The notes: generated by a model from the letters alone, not told the origin. Counted from the stretch's first letter, positions 30,938-43,962 are shown. The stretch is 64,000 bases of DNA from Zingiber officinale (GCF_018446385.1 NC_056001.1:8513600-8577599), one strand, 5' to 3'. Numbers and translations: made by a program.

Positions 30938-32137
30938 ATCTCTCTCTTTTTGATATGGATTAACCCAAGTTAAGTTAAAGTAAAAACAAGATATTAAATT
31001 AAAGATATTAAATGAAATTGTAAGTTTTGAAACAATAGATATGCAATATTTTGAAAAATATACCTCTCCTTAAACTTAACTTCTAACTCTCCCTATTTGA
31101 TCATATTAAAAATAGAGATTTTACTAAAATAAGTTAAAATTAAAGTTTAAGGATTGTATACTCAAAATTAAAAATAGTGACTTATACTTAGGAAAAATTT
31201 TGAAAATTGATACTCGAAATTCTAATTTTTGTGATTAAAAAGTAATTTAAAACAAAAATAATTCTAAAAATTAGTTTATTTGTTGAAAAACTTCTAAAAT
31301 TTTTTATAAAGGTTAATCAGAAAGTAGGAATAAAATTTTCATAAAAAAATAACATTAATTAAAATAGTAATGATTTATTTACTATAAAAGGAAAAAATAC
31401 TCAAAAATAGGTTAAAGGTTCAAAAAAATCTTTGAGAAATTTTCTGAGAATGTAAATGTGTACCTACATTTATGGAAAAAATTAATTTTTTGAAAATTAA
31501 GTATAGAATTTTTTATTTTAAAAGTTAGTATTTATATAAACAATTTATATAAAATTAAATATTAATCAAAATACTTTGAAAATATTTTGTTGGGTAGAGA
31601 ATATTATATGTATCTTTACAAAGAAAACTATAATATTTGAAAAACAAATCATAAAATATAAAGGTAAAAAAAAATGAAAAAATTTCTATAGATAGGAAAT
31701 TAGGTCCTCTTTTTAGAAACAATTAATAACTAATTAATTTTGAACAAAAAATTATACAAAGAAATTTATTTTAACATATTAGGCAATTAAAAGGCAGATA
31801 TTAAAGTAAATTAAAATTAGAAACATGCACAAATTAAATTAAGTATGATTGTTGAACCAATATAAGTTCCTTCCTACTGGGTTAATCAAATATTTTCTAA
31901 GGATGCATGTTTTCATTATTTTCTGATTTAATCCTTGTGAAATCTATAATACCAATTTAATCTTTTATTGTTCCTAAAATTTGAAGCAGAAAATTTTGAA
32001 CATTTTAAATTTTATATTTGTTCTTTCAAATTAGCATTTTTAATTTTTAATTTATCTAGATCCTCTATTAAGTATGATTTTATTAAGGTTCTTTTTATCT
32101 CTAAATTTTTATTTTTTTAATTTGTTATTTTTAGTTT
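30938..32137. other. AT-rich interior of the nested copia element
   Basis: No domain recognised. It lies where pol should be, between gag and the 3' LTR. Confidence 0.5.
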
Positions 32138-32439
32138 TCAATTTGCACATTGATTTTGCCATTGATTTAATGCCGAAATACAGTAGTCAGGTGGTAAGAG
32201 ACATATCTCACTTATCATGTCAGATCTGAAGCTTGATTCTACCCATGCTTCGTTGCATTTTTCTGAAGTCGCTCCCCCTTCATCGATGTTGGCTTCTGAG
32301 GTGTTTTGTTCTTCGTGACTAACCATTAGTGCTTGTCCAACATATGCTTCTATTTCTGACTTGGATGATGAGCTTTCATCCCAAGTGACATTGAGATTCT
32401 TGTGCTTGTTTTGTTATTCTTGTGCTTGTTTTGTTTAGG

Positions 32440-33350
32440 CCTCTTGTCTTTTCCCTTTTTGAGTTTCAGGCAATCCTCCTTTATGTGCCCCTCTTTTTGA
32501 CACTGGTAGCATCAAATTTTTTTTTCTATTTCTTGATTTTTTTTTTCTATTATGAATTTCTTTAAATTCGTTAGATCTAATTTTCTTTTTAAAATTTCCT
32601 TACCATATAAGCCTCTTGGTCTCCTTCCAGTTTTGAGTCTGACTCAGGTTCATCATTTTTGGTGGCTTTTAGTGCTAGATTCTAGCTTGATTCTTTTGTA
32701 GTACCTGCACATCTGATTTCATGTAATTCTAAAGTTGAAAAGAGTTCCTCTCTTACGTCCAAGTTTTTTGAGATGTAGTAGGCGTCGATTATCGAGGTCC
32801 ATTCTGGAGTCCTGGGAAAAGTGTTGAGTGCGTAGTGTACCGAGTCTCGGTTAGTTACCGTTTCATCGAGGTTGACTAGTCTAGTGATCAGCTCCTTGAT
32901 CTTTACGTGTAGTTCAGCTATCTTCTCACCTTTTTCTAGATGGATGTTCGTTAGCTTGTTTCGAAGAATGTCTCGTCGTACTGGTTTTGCTTCAGATGTT
33001 CCTTCATGGAGTTCTAGGAACTTCTCCTAGAGGTCTTTTGCCGATATGTAGCTTCCAATGCGATTTACTTCTTGAGGTGGTAATACACTTAATAAGTGAT
33101 ATTTCGATCTATTGTTGGCTATGAAATCACTTTGCCCCTTCTTCGTCCAGAGATATTCTTCTTTCTCTACGCCTTGTTAATCTTTTGGAACTGTAAAATC
33201 GTACTTAATTATTAAAAGAATTTCAAAGTCGATTTTTAGGAATACCTCCATTCGGCGTTTTCAGTGTGCGAACTTCTCTTCGAACTTTGGTGGGATGAGA
33301 CTTGGTTTGGCTATTGATTTTGCTTTGGTTAGCGGTTAGTCCTTTTGAAG
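32440..33350 (-). pseudogene. Copia gag (UBN2 type) with zinc knuckle, decayed
   Basis: Read with frameshifts on the minus strand it gives KYDFTVPKD, LWTKKGQSDFIANNRSKYH, KDLWEKFLELHEGTSEAK, RLVNLDETVTNRDSVHYALN and a CCHC knuckle C-Y-Q-C-QKEG-H-IKED-C at 32471-32512. This is the gag plan of SIRE/Maximus copia elements. Stops and frameshifts prevent translation. Confidence 0.75.
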
Positions 33351-34274
33351 CGTCCTAATTCTGATACCAATTGTCGATTCCTGACAGTCAGCAAGAGGGG
33401 GGTGAATTGTCTTGAAAATCAAAAGCAACCTTTCTCAAACTTTGAACTAAGTTAGGCAAAATACGTGTATAATAACAAAACGTAAATGTATAAATTGAAA
33501 AGCAGATGCAAGAGAATTTATTAGGTTTGCAATCAGAGGATTGCTAATCCTAGACAAATGAAGTTCACTCAAGTCTCCTTTGGACGGAGTAGCCTCTTTA
33601 CAACGTTGACAGCTCAAAAAATAGTAGAACAATAATAGAAGTCATTTTACAAGTGATGTTCTAACTACAGAAATCAGGATTGCATTTATAAGCTTGATCC
33701 GAGTGCTTGGAAGGGTTCCGGGCGTCTGGGTGTGGATAAAATTTTATCCGTGTCGCAACGGATTGTGACAGAACAGGTCTGGATAAAATTTCTAGTTCAG
33801 GCGCCCGGACTGCTTTCACACAGGGGCGTCTTGGTGAGGCACCTCGGCTGAACCAGGCCGATCCAAGCACCCGGAGTAGCTCCGAGCGCCCGGGCGACAA
33901 TCAACTTCAAGTTGACTTTTCATCCGGATCTTTCACTCCGGCTCCGCTCGCTTAAGTGATTTCGGTCATCTAGAATATGGCTCACCCGAACCCATTTTTC
34001 AACCTTCTTGAGAAGTCTTCCGCTCCGGCTTCTCGTCCCTCAGAAACGCCACACACCTCCTTCTCATCCACTGGCGTACTCTTCACAGCGCCTCGTCCCT
34101 CGGACTCACTGAACTCGTCGGCTCTCTCCTATGCCGTACTTCTCGCTAGCTGTGTCTTTCGCTCGACTTCCTGCATTCTTAAGTTTCTGCACACTTAGAT
34201 ATAAGACATCAAAATAACAACATAACCTAACTTGACTTGGTTGATCATATCAAAATCGTCATGGGGTACTTACA

Positions 34275-34430
34275 TCTCATATCAAACTGGTCAATTTTAG
34301 ACCAAAAGAGATATTCACCAACATTCTGTCTAATGGGCATTGCACCTGCAATCTCCATATATTGTTAAACATTAAAACTCAAGTTTGAGTTAAATTGATC
34401 AACTTTGACCCGGGGATAATTGCACCAACA
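34275..34430 (-). mobile_element. Split copia-type LTR, part 3 (LTR start)
   Basis: On the minus strand it starts TGTTGGTGCAATTATCCCC, the usual SIRE/Maximus LTR beginning. No polypurine tract or primer site follows at 34431, so the composite LTR (16085-34430 less its insertions) appears to be a solo LTR or a truncated element. Confidence 0.55.
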
Positions 34431-36250
34431 ACTAGTATGTATCGCATAAAAAATGCTCATCCCTCTCTCAACCGCAAGTTAATTTCATTGTAAAGCGTAA
34501 ATGATTATTCAAAACTATGAAATATCTTACCATGAGGGTCAAGCCCTCCACGTCTATGGTTGTACCTAATAATAAAATGAACCCTTCGTGCCATTATCGC
34601 TTGCCCATCGCTAACGCTCGTTCCTCACTTTAAATCTAAGCTATCTTCCATGTTGAATACTTTATCACAATAAGTCGCTCCTCCAAGCAAAAAAAAACAC
34701 ACTCATTCAACAAATAGGTCATGAATGGCAATAAGATTAAACAAAAAGCCACACTATGAAAGCTCTTATCCCTATCCCTGCCCTTACGGTCGTGCCATCC
34801 TTCAGATGCCCTATCGATCAAGCTATCTTTCGATACCCTCACTTTTAAATGAGCTATCTGACTATACCCTCATTCCTTAATTGAAGATTTGATCTAAGGC
34901 GAGACATTGAACCACACTTTAGTTCGCTCCTCTCTTTCTTCGAAGTTAAGCTCAATCTCAACCTCTCTTTGCCACTTCTCCTTCGATGCTTCCCTAATCT
35001 TTAATAAGAAGAAACTATCAGACTTTTTCTTCACTTCAGTAGTAGGATCTGATAGAGATGGGTGGGGTAGTGGAGCAGTGTTTTTTCACCATGCGCGAGT
35101 TCAATAGTCTAAGGTTTGCTCATAATGCCCTTTTCATAATCCCACTCACTGCTTCACCTCGTTGCTCTGCGGGTCCAAATAAAGTTGCTCTACTCTACGT
35201 AGTTCTGCATCTAAGGTTGGCTTGTTCGTTGTAGTAAAGTAAGGAAGCATAAGTAAGAAAGTATTGGTTTTCTTACACAATTAAACAGTAGTTGGCTCGT
35301 TCATCCCGCTCGTTGCCTTTTTTTGACATTCAATTAAAGAATCTATAATAAGTTGGAATATTTCTTTCAAATATTTTTGATCTCCACATACACATCATCA
35401 ATCAAATATCTCAAATTTCATCATCAAATATTCCACAAACCAAATATTTATGGACTCGCCTATCAAATACTACACTCTCAAAATATCTCAAATCCTAAAA
35501 TCAAATATCTCACAACCAAATATTTATGGGACTCACTATCATTTTATTAATTTACATTTAATTTTACATTTAAATAAAATTAATTATATTTATCAATTTT
35601 TTAATTTAATATATTTCATCGATATTTTCATAAATATTTTTTACTTAATATTTATTTACATATTTTGATAATTATTAAATATAATTAATTTTATAATAAT
35701 ATTTTATTTAAACATATGAAGTATAATATAAGACATACATTCTTTTTTAAAAAAAAATTACAACATACACTAATATAGATGTTCACAAATTCAAAATTGA
35801 AATATAGAAGTACAAACCATCCTAATAAAACATAGAATGATAAATTAAAAAATTACAAATCATAATTAATTAAAAAATAAATAAATTCACTACATGTTCA
35901 AATTTTTTTAATTGCTCACATATTACTAGATGATTCTGAAATTGTTATTTGTCATGTCTCATGTGTCCATTACAAGGAGTTGATGTTCTTGGATGAGTTA
36001 GTCCACTTTCTTACTAATATTATACTTCTACAAATGTATTACTGACTGTTGCATAACCTTATTCAAATAATCAATTAGGTTTAATTTGTCTTTATCTTTC
36101 CTCTTTGCCACCTCTGTCCCATTTGATAAGATCAGGTTTCTCTATCATCCACATTAAGAGTTGTATTAGGATTAGAAGAGTCAATATGCACACCTGATAA
36201 TAATAGTAGTGATGATAGTGACGATGATGGTGATGGTTCTTCATGATTTT
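34431..36250. other. AT-rich DNA without recognised genes
   Basis: Short decayed frames only. Around 35380-35530 the phrase TCAAATAT followed by CTC or TTCC recurs. The last 130 bp include a GATGATAGTGACGATGATGG stretch. I see no conserved domain. Confidence 0.5.
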
Positions 36251-36688
36251 CTTTTGTATGAATATTTGTTATTTGATTGAGTTTATTTTTTATATATTTT
36301 TTTAAAACTATTAATTTGTTTCGAACAGGGTTGGTAAGAAGGAATATGAAGTAAGTATTTACATATTAAGTTTTATATTAGTATTTTTTTTGTATGGCAT
36401 GTTATAATTGCTTCCAATTTTTTATTTTATCTTGACATGTTGCATGTTATGTCATGTTTTGTATATTTTTGACTTGTCTACTACTAATCCATGCAAAGTT
36501 AGCTATATAGGTTTTGATACTTTTAATATGCTATGGAGCATTTGATACATATATTTTTGATTACATGACCTATACATTTTTTTATTACACTTAGTTATAA
36601 GTTTCATGTATGTATATGTTTCATGCAATCAAGGATAAATGACATCTTTTGGCAATTAAAGATGTATATATATGTTACAACTCACAAT

Positions 36689-36749
<61 letters not shown>

Positions 36750-37284
36750 GAATTAAGTTTTATTTATTATAAATGTTAGACACATATATCATTGATATGC
36801 TAGATATATTTTTTTATTATAAATGTTACTTAATGTTTGTTTGTAATTTAATGTAGGAAAAGAGGAACAGAAGGAGAAGGAAGTGTCTCCTGAGGCAGAA
36901 AAGGAGACTTATTATTTTGATGGCTTGTTATTTTTATAACTTGTTAGATGACTTGTTGTTGAACGTTGACATGTTACATCACTTGTAGTTATATATGGAT
37001 ATGATATGTATGACTTATAGTTATGGATATGATAGTTTCAAGTTGAACTTCATTTTGGATGACTTCGTTGAATGTTAATTGTAGAATGTGTTGGAAATGT
37101 TAATTGTAGGATGTGTTGGATGTTAATTATAGGGTGTGTTGAATGTTAATTGTATATGATGTGTTAAATGTTAATTGTAGAATGTGTTGGATGTTAATTG
37201 TATAAGATGTGTTAAATGTATGAGTTTGATATGATATGTATAGATGATAAATGTACAAATAGAGAGAGCTTCTGTAAAAAAGTT
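36251..37284. other. AT-rich DNA with a (CA)n(TA)n tract and a 24-bp minisatellite
   Basis: A (CA)n run at 36686-36708 is followed by (TA)n to 36747. From 37071 to 37219 six units of 23-25 bp repeat (ATGTTAATTGTAGAATGTGT plus TGG). The stretch leads into CACTA-like subterminal repeats and may be the 3' part of that transposon, but no transposase motif was found. Confidence 0.5.
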
Positions 37285-38921
37285 TTGAATTTTGTAACAA
37301 ATTTTGCGACAAAAATATTTTCGTCGCAAACTTATCGTAACACTATTTATTGTCATTTTACAACAAATTAAGATTCATCCTATATCTCGGATGAATTATT
37401 TTTGTTGCAAATTGATGACAAAGTATATTTTGTTGCCAAAAACATTGCATATTATGAAGAAGCAACACGATTTCATGAGAAAAAAAATCTTTTTTTCATT
37501 ATAGATTTGTGACGAAAACATATTTTTGTCATAAATCTACGACAAATCTTGATTCGTCATAAATCTGCGATGAATTTTGGATTCATCATAGATTTGGGAT
37601 GAAAATCTATTTTCGTTATAAATTTGCTACGAAGAAGGTTTTTTTTTCTGATGAAATCGCTCGACTTCTTCACAAATTTGCAACACTTTTTGTGACAAAA
37701 AATAACTCGTCACCAATTTGCAAAGAAAATATATTTTTGTTGTAGACTTAAGTGTTGAACCCCCAGGTTGTTTTGATGTGATCAACCAAGTTGGATTAAG
37801 TCCTGCTTGTTATTTGATCTCTGTGTTTAAGTGTGCAGGAGCTTAAGAGCGCAGGAAGTCGAGTGGAAGACGCAGCTAACGAGAAGGGCGGCATGGGAAG
37901 GGAGCTGACGGGGTCGGTGCGTCCGAAGGACGAGAGAGCTGCGGAAGAATACACCGATGGACATGAAGAGCGTGCGCAGCGTTCGAGGGATGAGAAGCTG
38001 GGTTGGAAGCTCATTCGAGGAGAAGATCGGAAATTATGTTCATGTGAGCCTTATTTCGGTTGACCGCAATCACCCATGCATTCGGAGCCTCGGAAGAAGA
38101 AAACAAGTCAAAAGGAGCTAAACAAAGTTAGCTGGAGGCGCCTTCAACGAAGTGCTGAAGGTGTCTGTGCTGACTGCAGGCTTGGAGGCGCCTTCATTGC
38201 TTTGAAGGCGCCCTCAACCTTGTTCAGGGCACCCTCAAGGCCATTGGAGGCACCTCCGACCTAGCCAAAGTAGTCGTTTGTAATCGGATAGAGTTTTATC
38301 CGGTCAAATCCTTTGGAGGCGCTCTCAATCCCTTTGGAGGTGCCCTCAAGATTTGAGATAGAGTTTTCAGGAGCTATATAAAGGCCCCTGGAGCTAGGAA
38401 ATTCATAATTCAACTAAGTATTCAATTCCTAGCAACTTGTAAGAGCTTTTAGTATGTAAAAGGCTTCTCCGCCTTCAGAGAGGAGACTTTCTTAGTGCGT
38501 CTGTTCAACTGCCTTGGATTAACAACCTTCTTGATTGTAACCAAGTCAAAACACTGAGTCTACTTTTCTTTTCAGTTATTTCATTTTAATTTTTATTGTT
38601 GCTATTATCTTTAAGTTGAAAGTTTGAGGAGAGTATTTTTTTTTTGCAGGCAATTCACCTCTCCCCTCTTGTCGGCCCCGCTGCACCAACATTAAGATCA
38701 TGACAAATTAATTTTTGCCGCAGATTTGCAATGAATTTTGAGAGAAAAAATTATCCCAAAATTTGTGACGAATTTTTATAATTTCGTTGCAAATTTTAGT
38801 AACAGTGGATTGAAGACGAAAATATTTTCATCACAAATTTCATCGCAAAATAATTTTGCAACGACTTTTAAAAAAATCGTCACAAATTTTGTCATAAATT
38901 TACTATTTTTTTGTTGTGAAT
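37285..38921. mobile_element. CACTA-like subterminal repeat region, split by a solo LTR
   Basis: Both 37285-37752 and 38697-38921 hold many direct and inverted copies of TTTGTGACGAAAAT- and ATTTTCGTCGCAAA-type words, typical of subterminal repeats of plant CACTA (En/Spm) elements. The right end, read on the minus strand, is CACAACAAAAAAATAG. That resembles the CACTACAACAAAAAA terminus with three bases missing. The left end and transposase are not seen. Confidence 0.5.
37753..38691 (+). mobile_element. Solo copia LTR (939 bp) with perfect TSD
   Basis: It starts TGTTGAACCCCC and ends GCACCAACA. Both sides carry TTAAG (37748-37752 and 38692-38696). It includes TATATAAAGGCCCC at about 38375. The GGCGCC-rich middle (38120-38350) resembles the foreign insert in element B. 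Single LTR plus TSD indicates recombination between two LTRs of a former full element. Confidence 0.88.
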
Positions 38922-41660
38922 TGGTATCAGAGCGGGACCGCTCTAATTGGTTCAATCACCGTTCAAGCAAAAAAATTTTAACGTTTTTTTTTTCATTTTC
39001 AGAATTTTGCCTAAAGTCGGAATTGGTGCAATCACTCTTCTAACAAATCTTTCTTTTTTCTGTAATTATTCAAAATTGGCGCAACGTCATTTGAGCCATT
39101 ATTCACCTTTATTTTTTTTATATCGCACTACTTATCCCAAAACCTAATGTTAGAAATTTCTTTGGAGCCTTTTTTTGCAAGATATTTTTCTCTAGCCCAA
39201 AGTGAGAGATACAATATTGTTGTCCCCCACTTTTTAATGGAAACAACTTTCCTTACTGGAAGAGAAGAATGGAAGTGTATTTGAAGACTGACATCGATCA
39301 GTGGTTCAACGTTCGACAAGGGTACACGACTCTAATAGATGATGTAACCAGTGTGCCACTCGACCTAGAAAAGTGGAATCCGAAAATGAAGAAGAAAACC
39401 CAAGTTGACTCAAAGGTGTCGGATACCCTCTAATGTGGGCTAATAAAGGAAGAACTCAACCAGGTTGGTCCATTCGACAATTCGAAGGACCTTTAGTACA
39501 AGCTAATTAGCGACACGAAGGCACAAAGGGCTCCAAGGTAACTAAACGGGATTTGTTATTAAATAATTTATTTAACATAAAAATACAGGATGGAGATATC
39601 ACAAGACAATTGCATGTGAGGTTCAAGGACATCCCCAATGGGCTCCATCTGATCGGCCACCAACTAGAAAATAGGGATATAATAAGGTATGATCTAAGCA
39701 CGTTTCCTTGAAATGCACTGTGTGCATCTATAATAGATGCTGATCCTGTCCGGGCTCTGAGTCGACGGACGCTGGGGACGTGGTGCTCTCCGCTGTCCTT
39801 TGGTGTCGAGGTGGACATCCGGCGAACCTGTAAAGAAGACGAGCCGAGAGGGGTCTCCCGGCGACTACCCTCCGACGCTCAAGTCAGGCCACGAAGAAGC
39901 AGAGTAACGTTACTGTGGCTACAGTGATCAAGATTGCATACCTCCGTCGAAGTCTGGGGGTCCTTATATAGGATCCCGGGGAGGCGCGGGCATGCTTCTC
40001 GATGCGTGCATGCTTCCCTAAGCATACCTCAATATGGTTGTGTCAGAAAAGCACGCTTGATGCCATTCCGCAATCATCCGAGCATATCCCAGATGTGATG
40101 ATGGAAGCTTCCACCGTACGATATTCTGTCCGCTCCGGCCGCCGACCATGCTGTTTGTCGGCGACAGGTGTCTCGAGGACGAAGCTACCAGTTGCCCTTT
40201 CTGTCTTCTAGCGTTCCTATCTATTCCCGGGCCGAGCGGACCAGCCGCTCGGCACTCATGGCCTCCGGGAAGCCCTGTTCACGTGCTCGGCTAGGATTGG
40301 CACTTTATTGTCCTGCGTCTCGGTCGAGCGGCATGTCCGCTCGGCCCATATACCTTTTTACCTTGAGCATCGGAAACTCGACCCCTGGTCGGGCTATCTT
40401 TCGTCTGGTCCAGGAGACCCTTGGCCAGATGTCCGGTTGGCCGGATGCTGGTCGGCCGAATGCTTGGTCGGCCCGTCACTCCGCTCGGCACGACCTCTGG
40501 CTTGACCCTCTTGACCATTGACTTCCACGTGCCATTGACCTCCCGCCGATGAGTGATCCCCCGTCCTTACCACCGGATCAGATGCTTATAAAGTTTCAAA
40601 GAACCTTTCTAAATTAAAGTTAGATGAACTTTTTTGTGAATTAAAATGACATGAACATACTAACTCAAAAAAGGTCGAGAAAAGTACTATAGCTTTCCTT
40701 GCAGGTTCTGCCAAAAAGGTAAAGACAAAAATATGGATCAAACTTTTGAGTCAGAAGATGAGTCTAACTAAGAATCAGATGAAGAGGAACAACTAGTGAA
40801 TATGGTAAGAAAAATATTCATTAGAAAAAAGAAAGATTTCACCAAGGACTTACAAAAGATGATCAAGTGCACATTCAACAACACAAAGACGAACATCACC
40901 TGCTATTCATGCAACAAAAAATGTCACTTCAAGCACGAGTGTCAAAATCTAAAAGAAGACAAATCCAAAAAGATAAGAAGAAAAAAAATGCACTCAAAGC
41001 CTCCTGGGATGAGTCCTCTTCAAAAAAACCAGATGCTGAAGAACCAAAGCAAGCAAACTATCTCGCATTGATATCAACTTGACCCAAGTCAGAAAGCGAA
41101 TTAGACCAAGAAGATGAGTCCAAATATGAGTAAAGTCACGAATCTATATTCATTTCAGAATGTTCCAACGAGGTAGAATTTAAATTAATTGTAAAGTTTT
41201 TTAAAATCATTGCATGCTTAAACAGTAAGTTAACTAAATTTGAAAATAAGTTAAATTGCTCCTTAAAAAAAATCAAGAGCTTAAGGAACAACTTAACTTA
41301 AATTCCTCAACTGAACAAATTCAACATGGAAACTCAACTTAAGTTACAAAACTTGAGGAAGAGAATTCCATCTTGAAATGTGAAGTTGAGAAATTTAGAG
41401 GATTTTTAGAAAAGTTTATCATAAGATCCAAGTACCTAGATATGATACTTAGATCCCAAAGAGCTATATACAACAAGTCCAGACTCGGATACAAATACAA
41501 CTCAACTAATAAAATCATCATTTCACTTGTCAGTCAAAATAAGAAACAAACCAAAGCATAGGCTCCGAAAGCTTACCTAACCAAACAAGTAGGACAAAGT
41601 CAATACTATATACCTAAAAGTGAAATTTATTACTTAAAAACAAAATAATTACTTTGTGAT
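38922..41660 (+). pseudogene. Copia gag (SIRE/Maximus-like), decayed, split by a gypsy solo LTR
   Basis: ATTGGTATCAGAGC at 38921-38934 is an initiator-Met primer site. After a leader come KTDIDQWFNVRQGYTTLIDD, LIKEELNQVGPFDNSKDL and TRQLHVRFKDIPNGLHLIGH (to 39740). After the nested LTR come KVSKNLSKLKLDELFCELK and the CCHC knuckle CYSCNKKCHFKHEC at 40901-40942, then SKYLDMILRSQRAIYNKS near 41430. Stops and frameshifts are frequent. No 5' LTR precedes the primer site; the CACTA-like end lies there instead. Pol is absent. Confidence 0.75.
39741..40580 (-). mobile_element. Solo Tat-like gypsy LTR (840 bp) with perfect TSD
   Basis: It starts TGATCCTGTCCGGG and ends CCGGATCA like the LTRs of element A, with GATGC on both sides (39736-39740 and 40581-40585). 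A TATATAA box on the minus strand at 39964-39970 sets its orientation. It is a distinct subfamily, since the middle differs much from elements A and B, but it shares the CCGNNCGG words. Confidence 0.88.
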
Positions 41661-43962
41661 TTAGGGGAGATAGTAAATTAGTTGGAACCTCAAAAGCATA
41701 GCCTACCCACTTGGGTAACTAAGTCTAGATAAATCATGGATAGTTATAACTTATTAAGACCAAAGTTTAGCTCCAAGTCCCTTGGGTGAGACAAGTTGAA
41801 AAACTTTACTTAGGCACATGGTTACTCTAATGATACCCAGATGACTCATCACAACCTAGAAGTTTATTGAAAGAAGCTTGCTTGGAGAACCCAAATATAT
41901 ACTTGAATTTAACTTAAGTAAATAGAACCCTCGAAAAATAATCTAACTCATCTCACAAAAACTATAAAATTATCTTAGTTGAAAACTTAAATTAGGTGAG
42001 ACAAATAATTAAACTTAAATTAAACATAATTAAAAATCAAATTAAACTTAATTAAAATTCAATTTAAATTTAATTAAAATTGAATTAAACTTAACTTAAA
42101 ATTAAACTTAATTAAAACTCAAATTAAACTTAATTAAAACTCAAATTAAACTTAATTAAAATTTAATTTAAAATTAATTAAAATTTAATTAAACTTAACT
42201 TAAAACTTAAACTTAATTAAGTTTTTAATTTAAATTTAAAACTTTAAATTAAAACTTAAATTAAATTTGAACATAAAATAAAAGCTTAAAATAAAAAATA
42301 AATTACATTAATTTAAAATTAAAATTAAGTTACAGTTAAACTTAAATTAATCCTAATTTCATTAATAAGTTAATTAATAAATTTAATTAATATTAATTTA
42401 ATAACCGAATATTAATTGATATTAATCAAAATAATAATTAATAATAAATCTGAAAGTGATAATTTATTAATGAATCAATTTTAATTAACTAATCAAGCTA
42501 ATTCAAATTTAATTAATCTGAAATGAACTCAATTAATTTTAACTTAACGTAATTAATTATTAATACAAAATTAACTTAAAACTTAATTTAATTAATGTTA
42601 ATTAAAAATTGGTTAAATTAATCTCAATTTAATACAAAATTGATTTTAATTTAATCCAAAATTAATTAACATAAAATAATATTTATTTATCTCAATATGA
42701 AATTAATTAATAATCAATTTTAATTTAAATCAAAATTAACTCACGATTAATTTAAACAAGATTAATCCATAATTAATTTAATTGAATTAAATCATAATCA
42801 ATTTAAACAATTTAACTAAATTAATAAGAAATCAATTAATTTAAATTAATCTGAATTCAAATTTATTTAATAATTGATCAAGTTTAATTAATTCTAAATT
42901 ATTTAATCAATTTAATTACTAATTAATTAATCAAATTTTAAATTAACAAAAAGAATTTTAAGCTCAAATAAAATTTAAATTAGATTCAAACAATTTTACT
43001 TTAACTAAATTAATATGAAATGAATTAATCAAACTTAATTAAAAATACTAATCTAAATTTAAAAATTCTAACTAAATAATTCAAAATATTTTTTTCTAAG
43101 TTTAATTTGAAATTCAAAATTAAAACAATCTTTGAAATAAAACTAATTTGAATAAATCTGATCTAATCGAAAATAATTAAGAATCCAAACTCTAACTTAG
43201 TCCAATCATTGAATTAAGTATCTCTTAAAAATCATAAAATTACCATGTGTTAAAAATTTCGATAATGAAATTAATTGAAACTAATTTGATATTTTTTGAT
43301 AGATATATTATGAAAAATGATATGCGCAAGGAAAAAATTTATAAATAGACATATAAAATGATGAGGTTTATAAAAAGTGAAATGATGGACTATGAATTTA
43401 TGTGCCTATGAACATTTCCTTAAGATTTTTTTTCCTGTGCATATCCTTACTCATATATTATTATACATGTGGGATATTAGAATATTTTAACTGAATACTT
43501 GTCATAAAGAGAAATGTTACATAAGGAAGAGATTCTATGGGCAGTTTTATATTTTAAAAAAAGGTTCAAGATCAAATATTTTAGAAAATATATTTTAAAA
43601 ACTTTATCTTAAACATGTTTTTTTAATTTTTTTTTTTTAGAAAATGGTATCTTTTTTCAAAGTTATCAAAAGCATTTTTGAAAAATAAATAATTATTTTT
43701 GAAAATAATAAATTCTATTGAAAACTTTCTTTTGAAATAGATGTTAAAAAAAAATCCTTTCCAAAATACTTTTAAAGACACTCTTTTGAGAAATATGTTT
43801 AGTTTTAAAATTAATTTTCCCTTAAAATAATTCTTTAACAAAATAGATTTTTATTTAGTATATTTTCGACAAAACAACTTGAAAACTTTGCTTTTAAAAA
43901 AAGCTTTTATTATGGATAATAGTTTGCTTGGTAATGTTTTTAACTTATTACTTATACTCTGT
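41661..43962. repeat. AT-rich low-complexity block
   Basis: From about 41975 to 42960 the sequence is almost entirely built of AATTAAA, TTAATTAA and CTTAATTAAAA-like words with little C or G. This looks like a slowly drifting expansion of an about 18-bp motif. The remainder to 43962 is AT-rich without recognisable genes. Confidence 0.6.

Larger units (their letters stand above)
29989..34274 (-). mobile_element. Gag-only copia element (SIRE/Maximus-like), nested
   Basis: Two LTRs, 29989-30937 (3') and 33374-34274 (5'), share GGGGTGAATTG, TGCATTTATA and a GTACCCC.ATGA start. ATTGGTATCAGAATTAG follows the 5' LTR on the minus strand and fits the initiator-Met tRNA primer site. A short AAAAAGAGAGAGAT polypurine tract precedes the 3' LTR. 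Flanking pentamers TCTTA (29984-29988) and TCTCA (34275-34279) differ at one base and may be the duplicated target. Only gag is left inside; pol is absent. Confidence 0.75.

Noticed and set aside
37833-38264. Two short open frames of 62-76 codons
   Set aside because: They lie inside a solo LTR with a perfect TSD.
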